Assembly (NCBI GenBank): GCA_037200125.1
Contig: JBBCGS010000005.1
Location: 682,001 to 746,000 of the forward strand
DNA length: 64,000 bases
Direction of reading: 5' to 3'
Source of the DNA: JADGHX01 sp037200125
Lineage (GTDB): Bacteria > Pseudomonadota > Gammaproteobacteria > Steroidobacterales > Steroidobacteraceae
Shown here piece by piece: positions 9,560 through 17,433 of the stretch (the first letter of the stretch is position 1; each line of letters starts with the position of its first letter). The notes beneath the pieces are model-generated. The model made no database searches. It saw only the letters and a list, made by a program, of their open reading frames with translations, and was not told where the DNA came from. A program made the translations under genes and the position numbers.

Positions 9560-10192
9560 TCAAGCCTGCCGCTTCACCTGCGACATGAGAGCGAGAGGCC
9601 GCCCTTCCGGATCCTTGAAGAACGCCATCCACTCCTCCGTTCCATCGGGATGCTTGTGGATCATGTGGGGCGCGCTGATGAACTCGATATCGCGGCCCTT
9701 CAACGTCTCGTGCGCGAACTGAATGTCTGGAACGCGCAGGTAGAGAATGGATTCGGCTGACGGCGATTCCTGTTCCTGCAGATAGAGGCGCGTGCCTCCC
9801 ATGTCGAAGAACGCCATCTTTCCGAACGTGTAGACGTGCGTTAGACCCAGCACGTCGCGGTACCAGCTTTCCGATTGCTGGATGTCGCGTACGGAGCGCG
9901 AAATCTGACCGATGGGGCCGAGTTCAAGTGAATCGCTCACGGCGGAACTCCTCGAAGCCAGGGCACTGGAAGTGGGCGCTCGAAACCACAAGCGCAATGC
10001 TTTGCGGTTGCGCAAGCCCAGTTTGGCAATCGCGTTGGAAACGTGAAACTTCACGGCGTCGATGCGGATTCCCCGGCGCCGGGCGATCTCGCGACTGGTC
10101 AGGCCGTGCTGGACGGCGTGGACCACGCGCCACTCGGCGGGCGTCAGCACATCGTTGTGCGGGGGGCGGCCTCCGGGATTTCTCACTGGCAT
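9560..10192 (-). CDS. LuxR-type HTH fused to a VOC (glyoxalase-like) domain
   Basis: Protein of 210 residues joining an N-terminal LuxR-type helix-turn-helix to a C-terminal VOC domain. The HTH is clear: LTPAEWRVVHAVQHGLTSREIARRRGI, then VKFHVSNAIAKLGLRNR, the recognition-helix pattern of LuxR/GerE. The VOC part begins at IGQISRSVRDIQQSESWYRDVLGL and ends with FFKDPEGRPLALMSQV; a conserved late Glu of metal-using VOC proteins is not obvious, so it may bind a ligand rather than catalyse. The start at 10192 (MPVRNPGGRPP) is preferred; the upstream 60 in-frame residues look non-coding. Inferred role: a one-component regulator sensing a small molecule. No target gene is evident. Confidence 0.8.
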   Translation of the reverse strand: MPVRNPGGRPPHNDVLTPAEWRVVHAVQHGLTSREIARRRGIRIDAVKFHVSNAIAKLGLRNRKALRLWFRAPTSSALASRSSAVSDSLELGPIGQISRSVRDIQQSESWYRDVLGLTHVYTFGKMAFFDMGGTRLYLQEQESPSAESILYLRVPDIQFAHETLKGRDIEFISAPHMIHKHPDGTEEWMAFFKDPEGRPLALMSQVKRQA

Positions 10193-10359
10193 GAGCTCAA
10201 TCGTAGTGGCTATCGAGGCGAATTTCCCTCCCCCCAGCTCGGCGCACGGCTGGCGGCGCAAAACGGGCCATGCTGTTGTCCCAACGCGATTTGGCAGCAA
10301 CCCGCAGCAAGATCGAGCTCGTCCGCTGACGGACGGGGATTTCCGATCGTCCAGAAGAG

Positions 10360-10475
10360 TCACGCACAGCACTCAGCGAGATGCCGCCTCAGATACTCCC
10401 GAAGTTCTCGAGCACTCTCCTGTGAGCCGCACATCTCGATGGGCACCCGATTTCCCAGCTGCCTGCAGCGTTCGT
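10360..10475 (-). other. open -1 frame after the NYN gene, possible frameshifted tail
   Basis: In the -1 frame relative to the NYN gene, the minus strand stays open across the NYN stop and runs to a TGA at 10360-10362. It encodes a helix-rich, ordinary-composition peptide (NGAARKWLNERCRQLG, then RELREYLRRHLAE). A single frameshift near 10500 would append about 45 residues to the NYN protein, bringing it to the roughly 240 residues usual for the family. The tail does not match the C-terminus I know for LabA-like proteins, so it could instead be a remnant of another gene. Confidence 0.3.
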
Positions 10476-11090
10476 TCAGCCACTTGCGTGCCGCGCCGTT
10501 ACTCCCCGACCGTCGCCGTCTCTGACGGGCACAATCAAGCCAAGAATCACGTTGGTGTGCCGACGGATCATCCGCATCGCCGGTGCGAAGTCGGAGTCGT
10601 TGGTCATGACGATGACCTGATCCACGTTATTCAGGACCGCGTCACAGAACGCGTGCAGCGCCAGCGCGACGTCGGACTGCTTCTCTTCCAGCTTCCAGAT
10701 ATCAACCACGGGAGACTCGCCGGCGGCTTTGCCTTTGACCAGCGTATGCGCCCGGGCGGGACGCGCGTCGTAATAGCCGGCAATGATCTCGAGCTCATTC
10801 CCGAGGTGCCCGCGCAATGCGGCGTGATACTGAGACTGACACGCGACCGAGTCTTCCGCCCGGGCAAACGAGCTCAGAATTGGAGCGGTGAAATACTTGA
10901 TGGCCGGTACGCGAAACTCATAGTTGACCGGCTCTCCGTTGCGCTCATAGGGCACGTTGGCTAGAACGCGCCCGATCAGCGCACGCAGATCGAGCCATTT
11001 GTGCGCAGTGTTCTTAAGACAGCCGTAGTAAAGGTTATATCCATCAACGTAGACGCGAGTGCGAAGCGCGCCCTGTCTCGCCGGGTGCAT
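10476..11090 (-). CDS. NYN-domain (LabA/PIN-like) putative RNase
   Basis: Protein of 204 residues with a NYN domain, a PIN-like nuclease fold expected to cleave RNA with metal help. The acidic residues are in place: RVYVDGYNLYYG at the first strand (Asp16), EEKQSDVALALHAFCDA in the middle and VIVMTNDSDFAPAMRMIRR late in the domain. The C-terminus after LIVPVRDGDGR is unusually short and Gly/Arg-rich, and another frame remains open past the stop (see 10360-10475), so a frameshift is possible. The ATG follows the stop of a 55-codon ORF by only 3 nt, suggesting translational coupling. Confidence 0.85.
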   Translation of the reverse strand: MHPARQGALRTRVYVDGYNLYYGCLKNTAHKWLDLRALIGRVLANVPYERNGEPVNYEFRVPAIKYFTAPILSSFARAEDSVACQSQYHAALRGHLGNELEIIAGYYDARPARAHTLVKGKAAGESPVVDIWKLEEKQSDVALALHAFCDAVLNNVDQVIVMTNDSDFAPAMRMIRRHTNVILGLIVPVRDGDGRGVTARHASG

Positions 11091-11104
11091 AGGTCAAAGA
11101 CCTA
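11090..11104. repeat. perfect 6-bp inverted repeat overlapping the NYN start
   Basis: TAGGTC and GACCTA separated by AAA form a perfect dyad that includes the last base of the NYN start codon. It may hide or expose the start in RNA, or be a small operator. It also contains the stop codon of the preceding small ORF. Confidence 0.4.
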
Positions 11105-11261
11105 CATATGCAAAAACCGCCTTGCGGCGGTTTTTGCGCCCGGCCGCTAGTCCGTTCTTGTCGGACCGGTCAGGCCGGGAGGTTGAGTGAATTTCAACAT
11201 GGACGGAAGGAATCGTCAACGGCGTGATGGCGGGCCGCGACGAGGTTTCACGTTTGAGCAT
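11094..11261 (-). CDS. small 55-residue ORF upstream of the NYN gene
   Basis: Short ORF beginning MLKRETSSRPAITPL and ending KAVFAYVGL. A textbook Shine-Dalgarno (AAGGAG at 11272-11267) sits 5 nt before the ATG, much better than most genes in this window. Its last quarter is encoded by the strong hairpin at 11110-11137, and its stop lies 3 nt before the NYN start. It could be a genuine small protein, a leader peptide whose translation affects the hairpin, or the remnant of a longer gene. No signal peptide or membrane segment is visible and I recognise no family. Confidence 0.5.
   Translation of the reverse strand: MLKRETSSRPAITPLTIPSVHVEIHSTSRPDRSDKNGLAAGRKNRRKAVFAYVGL
11110..11137. terminator. 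strong 12-bp hairpin with T run, intrinsic-terminator-like
   Basis: GCAAAAACCGCC pairs perfectly with GGCGGTTTTTGC around a 4-nt loop. Each strand ends in a run of T, so it can act in either direction. It lies between the small ORF's start and the NYN gene, so for minus-strand transcription it would act as an attenuator before the nuclease gene. Confidence 0.7.
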
Positions 11262-11514
11262 GTGCTCTCCTTGTCTTGACGGAGCTGAGCGAGAGTCCCT
11301 CTCGCGCGAGGCCCGCGATCTTAGGTGAATGCAAACGTGATCGCTCTCGTATTTTTACGCGGTTTTAGGACGGTGCCTGCGCGCATCGCGACGAGATCGC
11401 GGCTGGACTTCAGTCGACGCGAGCCGTGCAGAAAATAATCCAGCGGGTCTGTTCACACACTTCTGCAGTCGACGAGCCGCTACGGGACGGCGGGATCCAC
11501 CACGTATTTCATGA
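11262..11514. other. intergenic region, no gene recognised
   Basis: No convincing coding sequence on either strand. It holds a perfect hairpin, GCGAGAG and CTCTCGC around TCC at 11289-11305, which would lie in the 5' leader of the small minus-strand ORF. No clear promoter pair could be picked by eye. Confidence 0.5.
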
Positions 11515-11661
11515 AACGCACGCGTCCGGTCGATCGGCGGCCCCGATCTGATCAGCGACGATGACATCGACTACGCAGACATCGCGCGCCGAACGCAACC
11601 CGATCAGCCCGGCGGTCAGATCGTTTTTGACACTGCGGACTACGCAACGCACGAAGAGGCA
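11515..11661 (+). pseudogene. decayed coding remnant
   Basis: One plus frame reads a natural-looking peptide (SIGGPDLISDDDIDYADIA, then GGQIVFDTADYATHEEAM) but has no start codon; a TGA precedes it at 11512 and the frame then meets the 11664 ORF in a different phase. An ATG at 11511 lies in another frame. The acidic, well-ordered composition suggests the remains of a gene broken by small indels. No family recognised. Confidence 0.3.
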
Positions 11662-11663
11662 AT

Positions 11664-11915
11664 GTGCTGCCGGCTCCTTTTGGGCACCTCATCGGCCACA
11701 GCCCGTTCCTTCGCGGTCTCGGGCCGCCGCCCATTCTCGTTCTTCTCATCCTCTCGCTCGCCGCCAGCGCGGTCTACGAACTCATCCGGTTTCGTCGGGT
11801 CCATCCGGTTTCGCTTTGGATCGGACTTACGTTTTTTATCCTCGACGACCTGTGCGCCACGGTCATCGGCCCAAGCGCGGCATGGCGCCGATTTGCCGGG
11901 CGGCTCGTCAGCTGA
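11664..11915 (+). CDS. small membrane protein or C-terminal remnant
   Basis: GTG-initiated ORF of 83 residues with AAGAGG five bases upstream. Two membrane segments are visible, around PPPILVLLILSLAASAVYEL and SLWIGLTFFILDDLCATVIG, ending AAWRRFAGRLVS. The RRVHPVSLW motif between the helices and the amphipathic end look like the last third of a larger integral membrane protein, so this may be the surviving tail of a truncated gene, with 11515-11661 as other debris. Confidence 0.4.
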   Translation: MLPAPFGHLIGHSPFLRGLGPPPILVLLILSLAASAVYELIRFRRVHPVSLWIGLTFFILDDLCATVIGPSAAWRRFAGRLVS

Positions 11916-11969
11916 GAGACCTGTGCATACGCGCTCGCGCCAGTGATATCGATGCGCGGAGTCGAGGTG

Positions 11970-14093
11970 CTATCGCCCGCTTACCGGATGCCGGTAGTGA
12001 AACGGCGGTGTCGCACGCGACGGCAATAGCTGCCCCTCGCCCTCACCCGGCGTCGCCCACCCGCCCTTGTAGTAAACCTCGTAGGTCCGATAGAGGTGCA
12101 GGCGCTTGAACTTCCAGACCCCGTTCTGATTCACGAGCTCGTTCTCGTAAACACCACCGCCCCACATCGGGCGGCCCTGCGCATCACGCGTCAGTTGAAG
12201 GACGCGAGATCGCGCCTTCGCCGTTCGCCCGTCCGCGGCAACATGGATCACCGGTTGCAGCTGAAGCAGGCTGTTCAGCGCCCCTTTGACGGGCCCCTCG
12301 GGACCCGACGCCTTCAGGACAGTGAGAATGCGGTCGCGGCCGGCGTGGCGCGCATCGTCGATCTCGAGAACGCCGTCATCGGTGAAGAGCGCCGAGATGT
12401 CGGACCACAGGGACTTCTCGGCGTAGTAGCCGTAAGCGTTCTGCAAATTCTCGATCTCGTCGTAGTCCATTGCTCGCAGCGCTTGTCGTTGAGCTGCAGC
12501 GATGCGGACGTCGAGAGTCCTCGCGTCGCGCGGAAGCGCAGCCGACATCGAACTTGAGACGGGCCGCTGCGCGGCAGACATTGCGGTTTTGGGGTCGGAC
12601 AGCGACGTGCCCGACGTTCCCGGCGCATAGCGCGTCGCCCTGCCAGTCGAAGCATTGTCGAAATGAAACAGCGGTGTGAAAACCTTCGGATACGCTTCAT
12701 ACACCACAGTCGGCGCCCGATCGGGCGCAAGCACTGTGCTCACCGCAGGCGCCGGCAACGCACTCTTCGCCCAACCCTGATCGTAGTCCGTGACGAGAAC
12801 GGTATAGCTGTGCACCGACTGGATCATCCAGCGCCCCCCGCGCCGAACGTACTCGTTCTCTTCGATATTCTGGACGATTCTCGCGGGCTCACCCGCGCCG
12901 CCGACAAACGCGAGCTCGAAGAGGCGACCCCGCGCGCTTCGGCCGTCGGGCGCGACGTCGACGATCGGCTCGATCTGCAGATGATCATTGAGCTGCCCCG
13001 CGCGCAGCCCCTTCGGCGCCGACAGCTCGAGCGAGCGGCGAATCCGTTCCCGCCCCGTATACACGCCCGCCTGGCCGACTTCGCGCGAGCCTTCGGGCGC
13101 GAACAGAGCGGCAACCTCCTTCCATAGCCCGCGATCCAGGTAGTAGCCGTACGCGTGCTGAAGGTTCAGCACCGCGTCTTCGTCTTCCAGACGCTGCGCG
13201 CGCTGGATCAAATCGGCGGCGCGATCGTCCCCTCGCCGCGCGGCCCCAGCCGGGTTGTCACCGCCGGCCCTAGCGCCAGCGCTGTCATCCTCTCTCGTGG
13301 ATGCGACTGTCGTGCCGACCGTCGTTGAAAGCTGCGCGGGCGCCTTGATCCCACCCCGATTGGGATAGGGAAACGGCACCATGCACGCCGACACGTCCGT
13401 CTCGCAAGGATCGACCCACGGCCGATCCGCCGGATGCGCCAGATTGACCCGCACCGGTGACGTGTCCACGTAGCCCGGTGGTCGCGGCTTCGGTGCGACC
13501 CATCCCGCGTCGTAGCCGCCACCCGACCCGGCGTACGCGGTCAGCGATTCGATCTTCCACTGGCCGTTCCGCTTCACATAGTCGAAGCGATACAGCGAGT
13601 CGGCCCAGATGGCGGAAGCGCCGAACCGGCCCAGCATGCCGAGCACTCGCCACCGGCCCGTCGCCGTCGCGCCGTCCGGTGCGAGGTCGACGACGGGCTG
13701 GAGGATCGTGTGGTTGTAGATCCGCCCTTCCGCGAGGCCCGCCTTACCCTGCCCCAGGTTCTGGACGAACATGGCCCGGATACTGGCGTTGCCGTCGAAG
13801 CCCCCACTGGGATAGTTCGCGACCGCGTCATCGGCGAACAGATCCGCGAGGTCGTCCCACAAGCCGCGATCGGCGTAGTGGCCGTAGGCTCGTTGCAGCT
13901 TCTTGATCGCGCGGACGTCCTCGGCTCTCGTCACATCGATTTCGAGACGATCGAGCCACGCTTCGAGCGGCGGCGTTTCGGCGGCTGCGACCTGGCTGAG
14001 CGAGCAACTCAAGAAAAAGGTCGCGGCGGCGCACGTGTGCGCGAATGAGGCCAGCCCATTCGGCCCCGCGCCCAAAATGCGTGGCTTGCGCAT
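11970..14093 (-). CDS. exported protein with three SnoaL-like (NTF2-fold) domains
   Basis: Protein of about 707 residues containing three successive SnoaL-like domains, each opening with a helix and the pattern YGxYxDxxLWxxxxxLFxxD (AYGHYADRGLWDDLADLFADD, AYGYYLDRGLWKEVAALF, AYGYYAEKSLWSDISALF). Each ends with a sheet holding NGQWKIESL, GGRWMIQSV or NGVWKFKRL, joined by long Pro/Ala-rich linkers. A signal peptide follows the start at 14093 (cleavage near QVAAAE). An in-frame GTG at 14219, directly after the upstream stop, would add a Met/Arg-rich 42-residue extension and cannot be excluded. Single-domain relatives are ligand-binding or isomerase-like; no catalytic residues can be assigned here. 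A triple-domain paralogue lies at 18769-20871. Confidence 0.8.
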   Translation of the reverse strand: MRKPRILGAGPNGLASFAHTCAAATFFLSCSLSQVAAAETPPLEAWLDRLEIDVTRAEDVRAIKKLQRAYGHYADRGLWDDLADLFADDAVANYPSGGFDGNASIRAMFVQNLGQGKAGLAEGRIYNHTILQPVVDLAPDGATATGRWRVLGMLGRFGASAIWADSLYRFDYVKRNGQWKIESLTAYAGSGGGYDAGWVAPKPRPPGYVDTSPVRVNLAHPADRPWVDPCETDVSACMVPFPYPNRGGIKAPAQLSTTVGTTVASTREDDSAGARAGGDNPAGAARRGDDRAADLIQRAQRLEDEDAVLNLQHAYGYYLDRGLWKEVAALFAPEGSREVGQAGVYTGRERIRRSLELSAPKGLRAGQLNDHLQIEPIVDVAPDGRSARGRLFELAFVGGAGEPARIVQNIEENEYVRRGGRWMIQSVHSYTVLVTDYDQGWAKSALPAPAVSTVLAPDRAPTVVYEAYPKVFTPLFHFDNASTGRATRYAPGTSGTSLSDPKTAMSAAQRPVSSSMSAALPRDARTLDVRIAAAQRQALRAMDYDEIENLQNAYGYYAEKSLWSDISALFTDDGVLEIDDARHAGRDRILTVLKASGPEGPVKGALNSLLQLQPVIHVAADGRTAKARSRVLQLTRDAQGRPMWGGGVYENELVNQNGVWKFKRLHLYRTYEVYYKGGWATPGEGEGQLLPSRATPPFHYRHPVSGR

Positions 14094-14219
14094 CGCGCGC
14101 CATCCCGCTAGCAACGCCGTTCGCAACATGCGCATCATGCGCATCATGCGTAATGCTACCCGCAACGCCATGCGCGGCTTGCACGACGTCGCTATCCGCA
14201 TCGTTCGGGCGGGACGCAC

Positions 14220-15134
14220 CTATTTCCGCCCATCCACGAGAGTCCTGCCTACGCGAATGGTGAGATAGTTCCGGCCGCGCGTATCCGGCGCGTAGCCGCG
14301 CACCCGGTTCCCCGAGCGGTGCATGTAGGGGTTGCTGATGAACGACCCGGACCGAAACTCCCGCGAGGCGCAGCTACCGTTCTTGTTGGCGGATCCGTCG
14401 TTGGCGGTCTTGCTGAGATCTTCGAGATAACAATCTTCCACCCATTCAAACGCGTTGCCGTGCATGTCGTACAGGCCAAACGCATTCGGCGGAAACGAAG
14501 CGACCGGCGCCGTCTGATCCAGCCATACATCCCGCCCCTCGGATTTGGGGCCCAGCCCCGGCTCCTCCTTACCGAAGTTGCCGTAGTTGTGATCCAGCTT
14601 GTCCCCCCACGGATAGGCCGTAGTGGTGCCGCCGCGCGCGGCGTACTCCCATTCGGCCTCCGATAGCAGGCGATAGAGATCATCGTGACCCGTCTTGCGA
14701 TTCAGCCACCCCACGTACGCCTGCGCGTCGTACCAACTCACGCCGACCACCGGCCGCGTGCCACGCCCCCAGTCGACGAAATCCGGATTGGGTGTGCCAT
14801 CGAGCTTCAGGCGTAAGGCCGCATCCACGGCAGCGCCATTGCAAACGTTGTCGCGCACGCACGCTTCCCACTGATCCCAGGTAACTTCGGTCTTGCTGAC
14901 CCCGAACGGTTTGGCAATCGTCACGCGATGCTGACGTTCGGAGTCGCGGTGGTGGGACTCCGTCTCCGGCGTTCCCATGATGAACGAGCCGGCGGGGATC
15001 ACCACCATCTCAGGGCAGTGGCGACATTCCTTGAATGTTCCCCCCGGCTTCGGAATGGCGGTGGCAACAGAGCGCGTGGCACAGGCACTCAACAGCATCG
15101 TGGTTGCCAGAATCAACGCAAGCAGTGTCTTCAT
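14220..15134 (-). CDS. SUMF1/FGE-fold (sulfatase-modifying-factor-like) lipoprotein
   Basis: Lipoprotein of 304 residues: hydrophobic N-terminus ending in LLSAC with Cys18 as the lipid site. The rest is an FGE-sulfatase domain: MVVIPAGSFIMGT, HRVTIAKPFGVSKTEVTWDQW, RPVVGVSWYDAQAYVGWLN, LLSEAEWEYAARGGT, PWGD and YDMHGNAFEWVEDCY are classic SUMF1/PvdO motifs. The late segment RSGSFISNPYMHRSGNRVRG lacks the active-site cysteine pair of true formylglycine-generating enzymes, so it is unlikely to oxidise sulfatase cysteines; a binding or other modifying role is more likely. It precedes the triple-SnoaL gene on the same strand and may be co-transcribed. Confidence 0.88.
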   Translation of the reverse strand: MKTLLALILATTMLLSACATRSVATAIPKPGGTFKECRHCPEMVVIPAGSFIMGTPETESHHRDSERQHRVTIAKPFGVSKTEVTWDQWEACVRDNVCNGAAVDAALRLKLDGTPNPDFVDWGRGTRPVVGVSWYDAQAYVGWLNRKTGHDDLYRLLSEAEWEYAARGGTTTAYPWGDKLDHNYGNFGKEEPGLGPKSEGRDVWLDQTAPVASFPPNAFGLYDMHGNAFEWVEDCYLEDLSKTANDGSANKNGSCASREFRSGSFISNPYMHRSGNRVRGYAPDTRGRNYLTIRVGRTLVDGRK

Positions 15135-15176
15135 GATGTCCCCCTTTCACCATGTTGGCCCGCCCGCGCGCGCGAT

Positions 15177-16082
15177 TCAATACAGCGGCGGCACGAGCCA
15201 GTCCCGCGAGATCGGCGGCAGCTTCAGCAGGCGTTTCGCCGAGCCGCCGAGTACCAGGCGCTTTTCCTCGATCGTCAGGCGATCCGTCCGGCGCAGGAAA
15301 TCGAGGCAATCGGCATAGGTCAGGCCGCGTTTGCGGGGCCTCTCGCCCCGAGGAAGATCCGCGAGACGCAAGCGGGTGTAGTCGCTCCCCCACATCACAC
15401 GCTCGAAGCCGAATGCTTCGAACAAGCGATCGAGATAGGGCCAGACGTCGTCGAAGGGGTAAGCCCGCGCCGACAACAACGGCGCGCCACACAGTTTGAC
15501 CGCGACGTTAGGAAAGCGCGCCAGCTCGAGCAGATCGGGAAACGTCCGCCAGCTCATCGTCTCCGGCGGTGAAACGGGATGCTGGGCCACGCCGATATGA
15601 TCGATGATCAGCGTCAGATCCGGATGCCGCTCGGCGATCCGCGCCATGCGCGCGCACCCGCCATGCGTCGAGTTGAAGATGGGTAGCCCCACCTCCTCCG
15701 CCGCCGCATAGAGCGCATCGAATACCCCCTTGTCGAACTCCGGCCGCATCGTCGCATCGAGAAAATTCCCCACCAGCGCGCGGCCGGCAACCATCGCCGG
15801 ATGCGCGCGAATGCGGCGGACCTCGGCATCGAGGTCGGGCTTGGTGTGCCAGATCGTCGGCACGCCGGGGAAGCGGCCGGGATAGCGTTGATGCGCGAAG
15901 TCGATGAACTCTTCCTTCGTGACGGCAAGCGCCTGATCCACGCCCACTACGTCCAGCGCCTCACGCGCCAACTCCACGTGCAGGAGCGGCAGCAACGACT
16001 TCCGCTCGTCGGACAGAGGCAGGCCGGGAAACGGATCGTGGATCTGCGCGTCGACGATCTCGAGGGTTTCGATGTCGCTCAT
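15177..16082 (-). CDS. amidohydrolase-2 family metal-dependent hydrolase
   Basis: TIM-barrel hydrolase of 301 residues (amidohydrolase_2, COG3618-like), related to lactonases and decarboxylases of aromatic breakdown. Visible signatures are VDAQIHDPFP at the N-terminus (single His in place of the classical HxH), IFNSTHGG, LTLIIDHIGVAQH with a probable metal His, and VMWGSDYTRLR holding the conserved catalytic Asp. The start at 16082 (MSDIETLEI) has GAAGAG upstream and clears the MFS gene by 13 nt; a start at 16124 would overlap that gene. Last gene of the MetE-like / MFS / amidohydrolase operon. The substrate is probably a small carboxylic or aromatic compound imported by the MFS protein (inference). 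Confidence 0.85.
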   Translation of the reverse strand: MSDIETLEIVDAQIHDPFPGLPLSDERKSLLPLLHVELAREALDVVGVDQALAVTKEEFIDFAHQRYPGRFPGVPTIWHTKPDLDAEVRRIRAHPAMVAGRALVGNFLDATMRPEFDKGVFDALYAAAEEVGLPIFNSTHGGCARMARIAERHPDLTLIIDHIGVAQHPVSPPETMSWRTFPDLLELARFPNVAVKLCGAPLLSARAYPFDDVWPYLDRLFEAFGFERVMWGSDYTRLRLADLPRGERPRKRGLTYADCLDFLRRTDRLTIEEKRLVLGGSAKRLLKLPPISRDWLVPPLY

Positions 16083-16095
16083 GAAATGATGCTCT

Positions 16096-17433
16096 TCAAA
16101 AGTTCTCGCGCTCGGCGCGCTCATAGCTGCGCCGGTACGGGCCCATGCCCTGCGCGACGATGACGATAGCCACGGGGCCGAAGACCAGCGCGCTCAACGC
16201 GATCGAATATTTGAGCTGCGCGGAATCCCGGAACAGGAAATCGGTGAACAGCGCCACGATCAGTGGGCTCAACGCGAAGGCCAGCACATTGGCGCTGAAC
16301 TGTGTGACGGAGCTCACCTGCGCCCGCATCGCGTTGGGCGTGACGAGCTGAAACGACGCGATGCCGGGCCCGAAGCCCAGACCCGTCACCAGCATCTGCA
16401 ACGCATAGGCCGCAAGCACCAGCCACGCGCCGGGCAGCAGCGGTGTGACGATCGAGAGCGGAACCGACGCATACAGCGCGTAGAGCACGATGCGCAGGTT
16501 GGCGTCGGTTTGGCCTTTCCTGACCCAGGCTTCCGACAACTTGCCGCCCGCCACCATGCCGACGGGTGAGCAGACGATGGTGATTGCGCCCAGCCAGAGG
16601 CCGGCATCGGAGAGTGCCCAGCCGAACTCGCGATGGAGCATCGTTGGCATCCAGAGCCCGGGGCCCAGCGCGAGCAGGTTCTTGATACAGGTGCCGCCGA
16701 TCGTTGCGAGGTAGGTGCGCCAGTCTTGCCCCATGAAGCGCGCCACCTCGCGTATTGGGACGGACCGCCGCTTCGGCCCGGCGGCGCCCTGTCGCGCGGG
16801 TTCGTGCGTGGTGAGCACGAGTAGCGCCCAGAGCAAGCCCGGCGCGCCAACGATAATGAAGGCCCATTGCCAGGGACGCATCACGCCGACGATTGGCAGC
16901 TCGATCGGCGGAGACCCTTTGACCAGCGCCAGCACGGCGCCGCCGAGGAACATCGCCATTCCCGTTCCAGCCATCGCGCCGATGCCCAGCATGCCGGTCG
17001 CGAAGGCTACTTTCTCGCGCTTGAAGGAGTCGCTCACGATCGACCAGGACGCGGGGCCGTATCCGGATTCGCCGATTCCGACGCCCATGCGTGCGAGCAA
17101 CAACGCGGCATAACTCTGCGCGAGTCCGCAGGCCATAGTCGCACCGCTCCAGGCGGCGAGGCAGATCGCCACCAGGTTGCGGCGGTTCATCCGGTCGGCG
17201 AGGCGCGCGATGGGCAGCCCCGCGATCGCATAGGTCAGCGAAAACGCCGCGCCCAGCAGCAGCGCCGCCTGCGTGTCCGAAATGCCGAAGTCCGCCTTCA
17301 GCGGCTCGATCATCAGCGCGAGGATCTGCCGGTCCAGCACGGTGAACATCACGACGACCGTGAGGACGAACAGCGAGAAATGAGCCTGCCGCGACGTCGG
17401 CCACGGCGGCGAGGCGACGGCGGATCGATTCAT
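16096..17433 (-). CDS. MFS transporter
   Basis: Integral inner-membrane transporter of 445 residues with about 12 predicted helices. The N-terminal half shows LTVVVMFTVLDRQILALMIEPLK and the loop 2-3 motif GLPIARLADRMNRRN, followed by GIGESGYGPASWS, all typical of the organic-acid/spinster-like MFS group. A loop with KRRSVPIREVARFMGQ divides the two six-helix halves. Its start overlaps the stop of the MetE-like gene (ATGA), so the two are translationally coupled, and the amidohydrolase follows. The context suggests uptake of a methylated or aromatic carboxylate metabolised by its neighbours. Confidence 0.92.
   Translation of the reverse strand: MNRSAVASPPWPTSRQAHFSLFVLTVVVMFTVLDRQILALMIEPLKADFGISDTQAALLLGAAFSLTYAIAGLPIARLADRMNRRNLVAICLAAWSGATMACGLAQSYAALLLARMGVGIGESGYGPASWSIVSDSFKREKVAFATGMLGIGAMAGTGMAMFLGGAVLALVKGSPPIELPIVGVMRPWQWAFIIVGAPGLLWALLVLTTHEPARQGAAGPKRRSVPIREVARFMGQDWRTYLATIGGTCIKNLLALGPGLWMPTMLHREFGWALSDAGLWLGAITIVCSPVGMVAGGKLSEAWVRKGQTDANLRIVLYALYASVPLSIVTPLLPGAWLVLAAYALQMLVTGLGFGPGIASFQLVTPNAMRAQVSSVTQFSANVLAFALSPLIVALFTDFLFRDSAQLKYSIALSALVFGPVAIVIVAQGMGPYRRSYERAERENF

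Noticed and set aside
10062..10964. 300-residue plus ORF opposite the HTH-VOC and NYN genes
   Set aside because: Antisense to two recognised domains; only its first half has ordinary composition.
16121..17404. 427-residue minus ORF in a second frame of the MFS gene
   Set aside because: Same strand but wrong frame; the MFS frame has membrane helices and conserved loop motifs while this one is Arg-rich.
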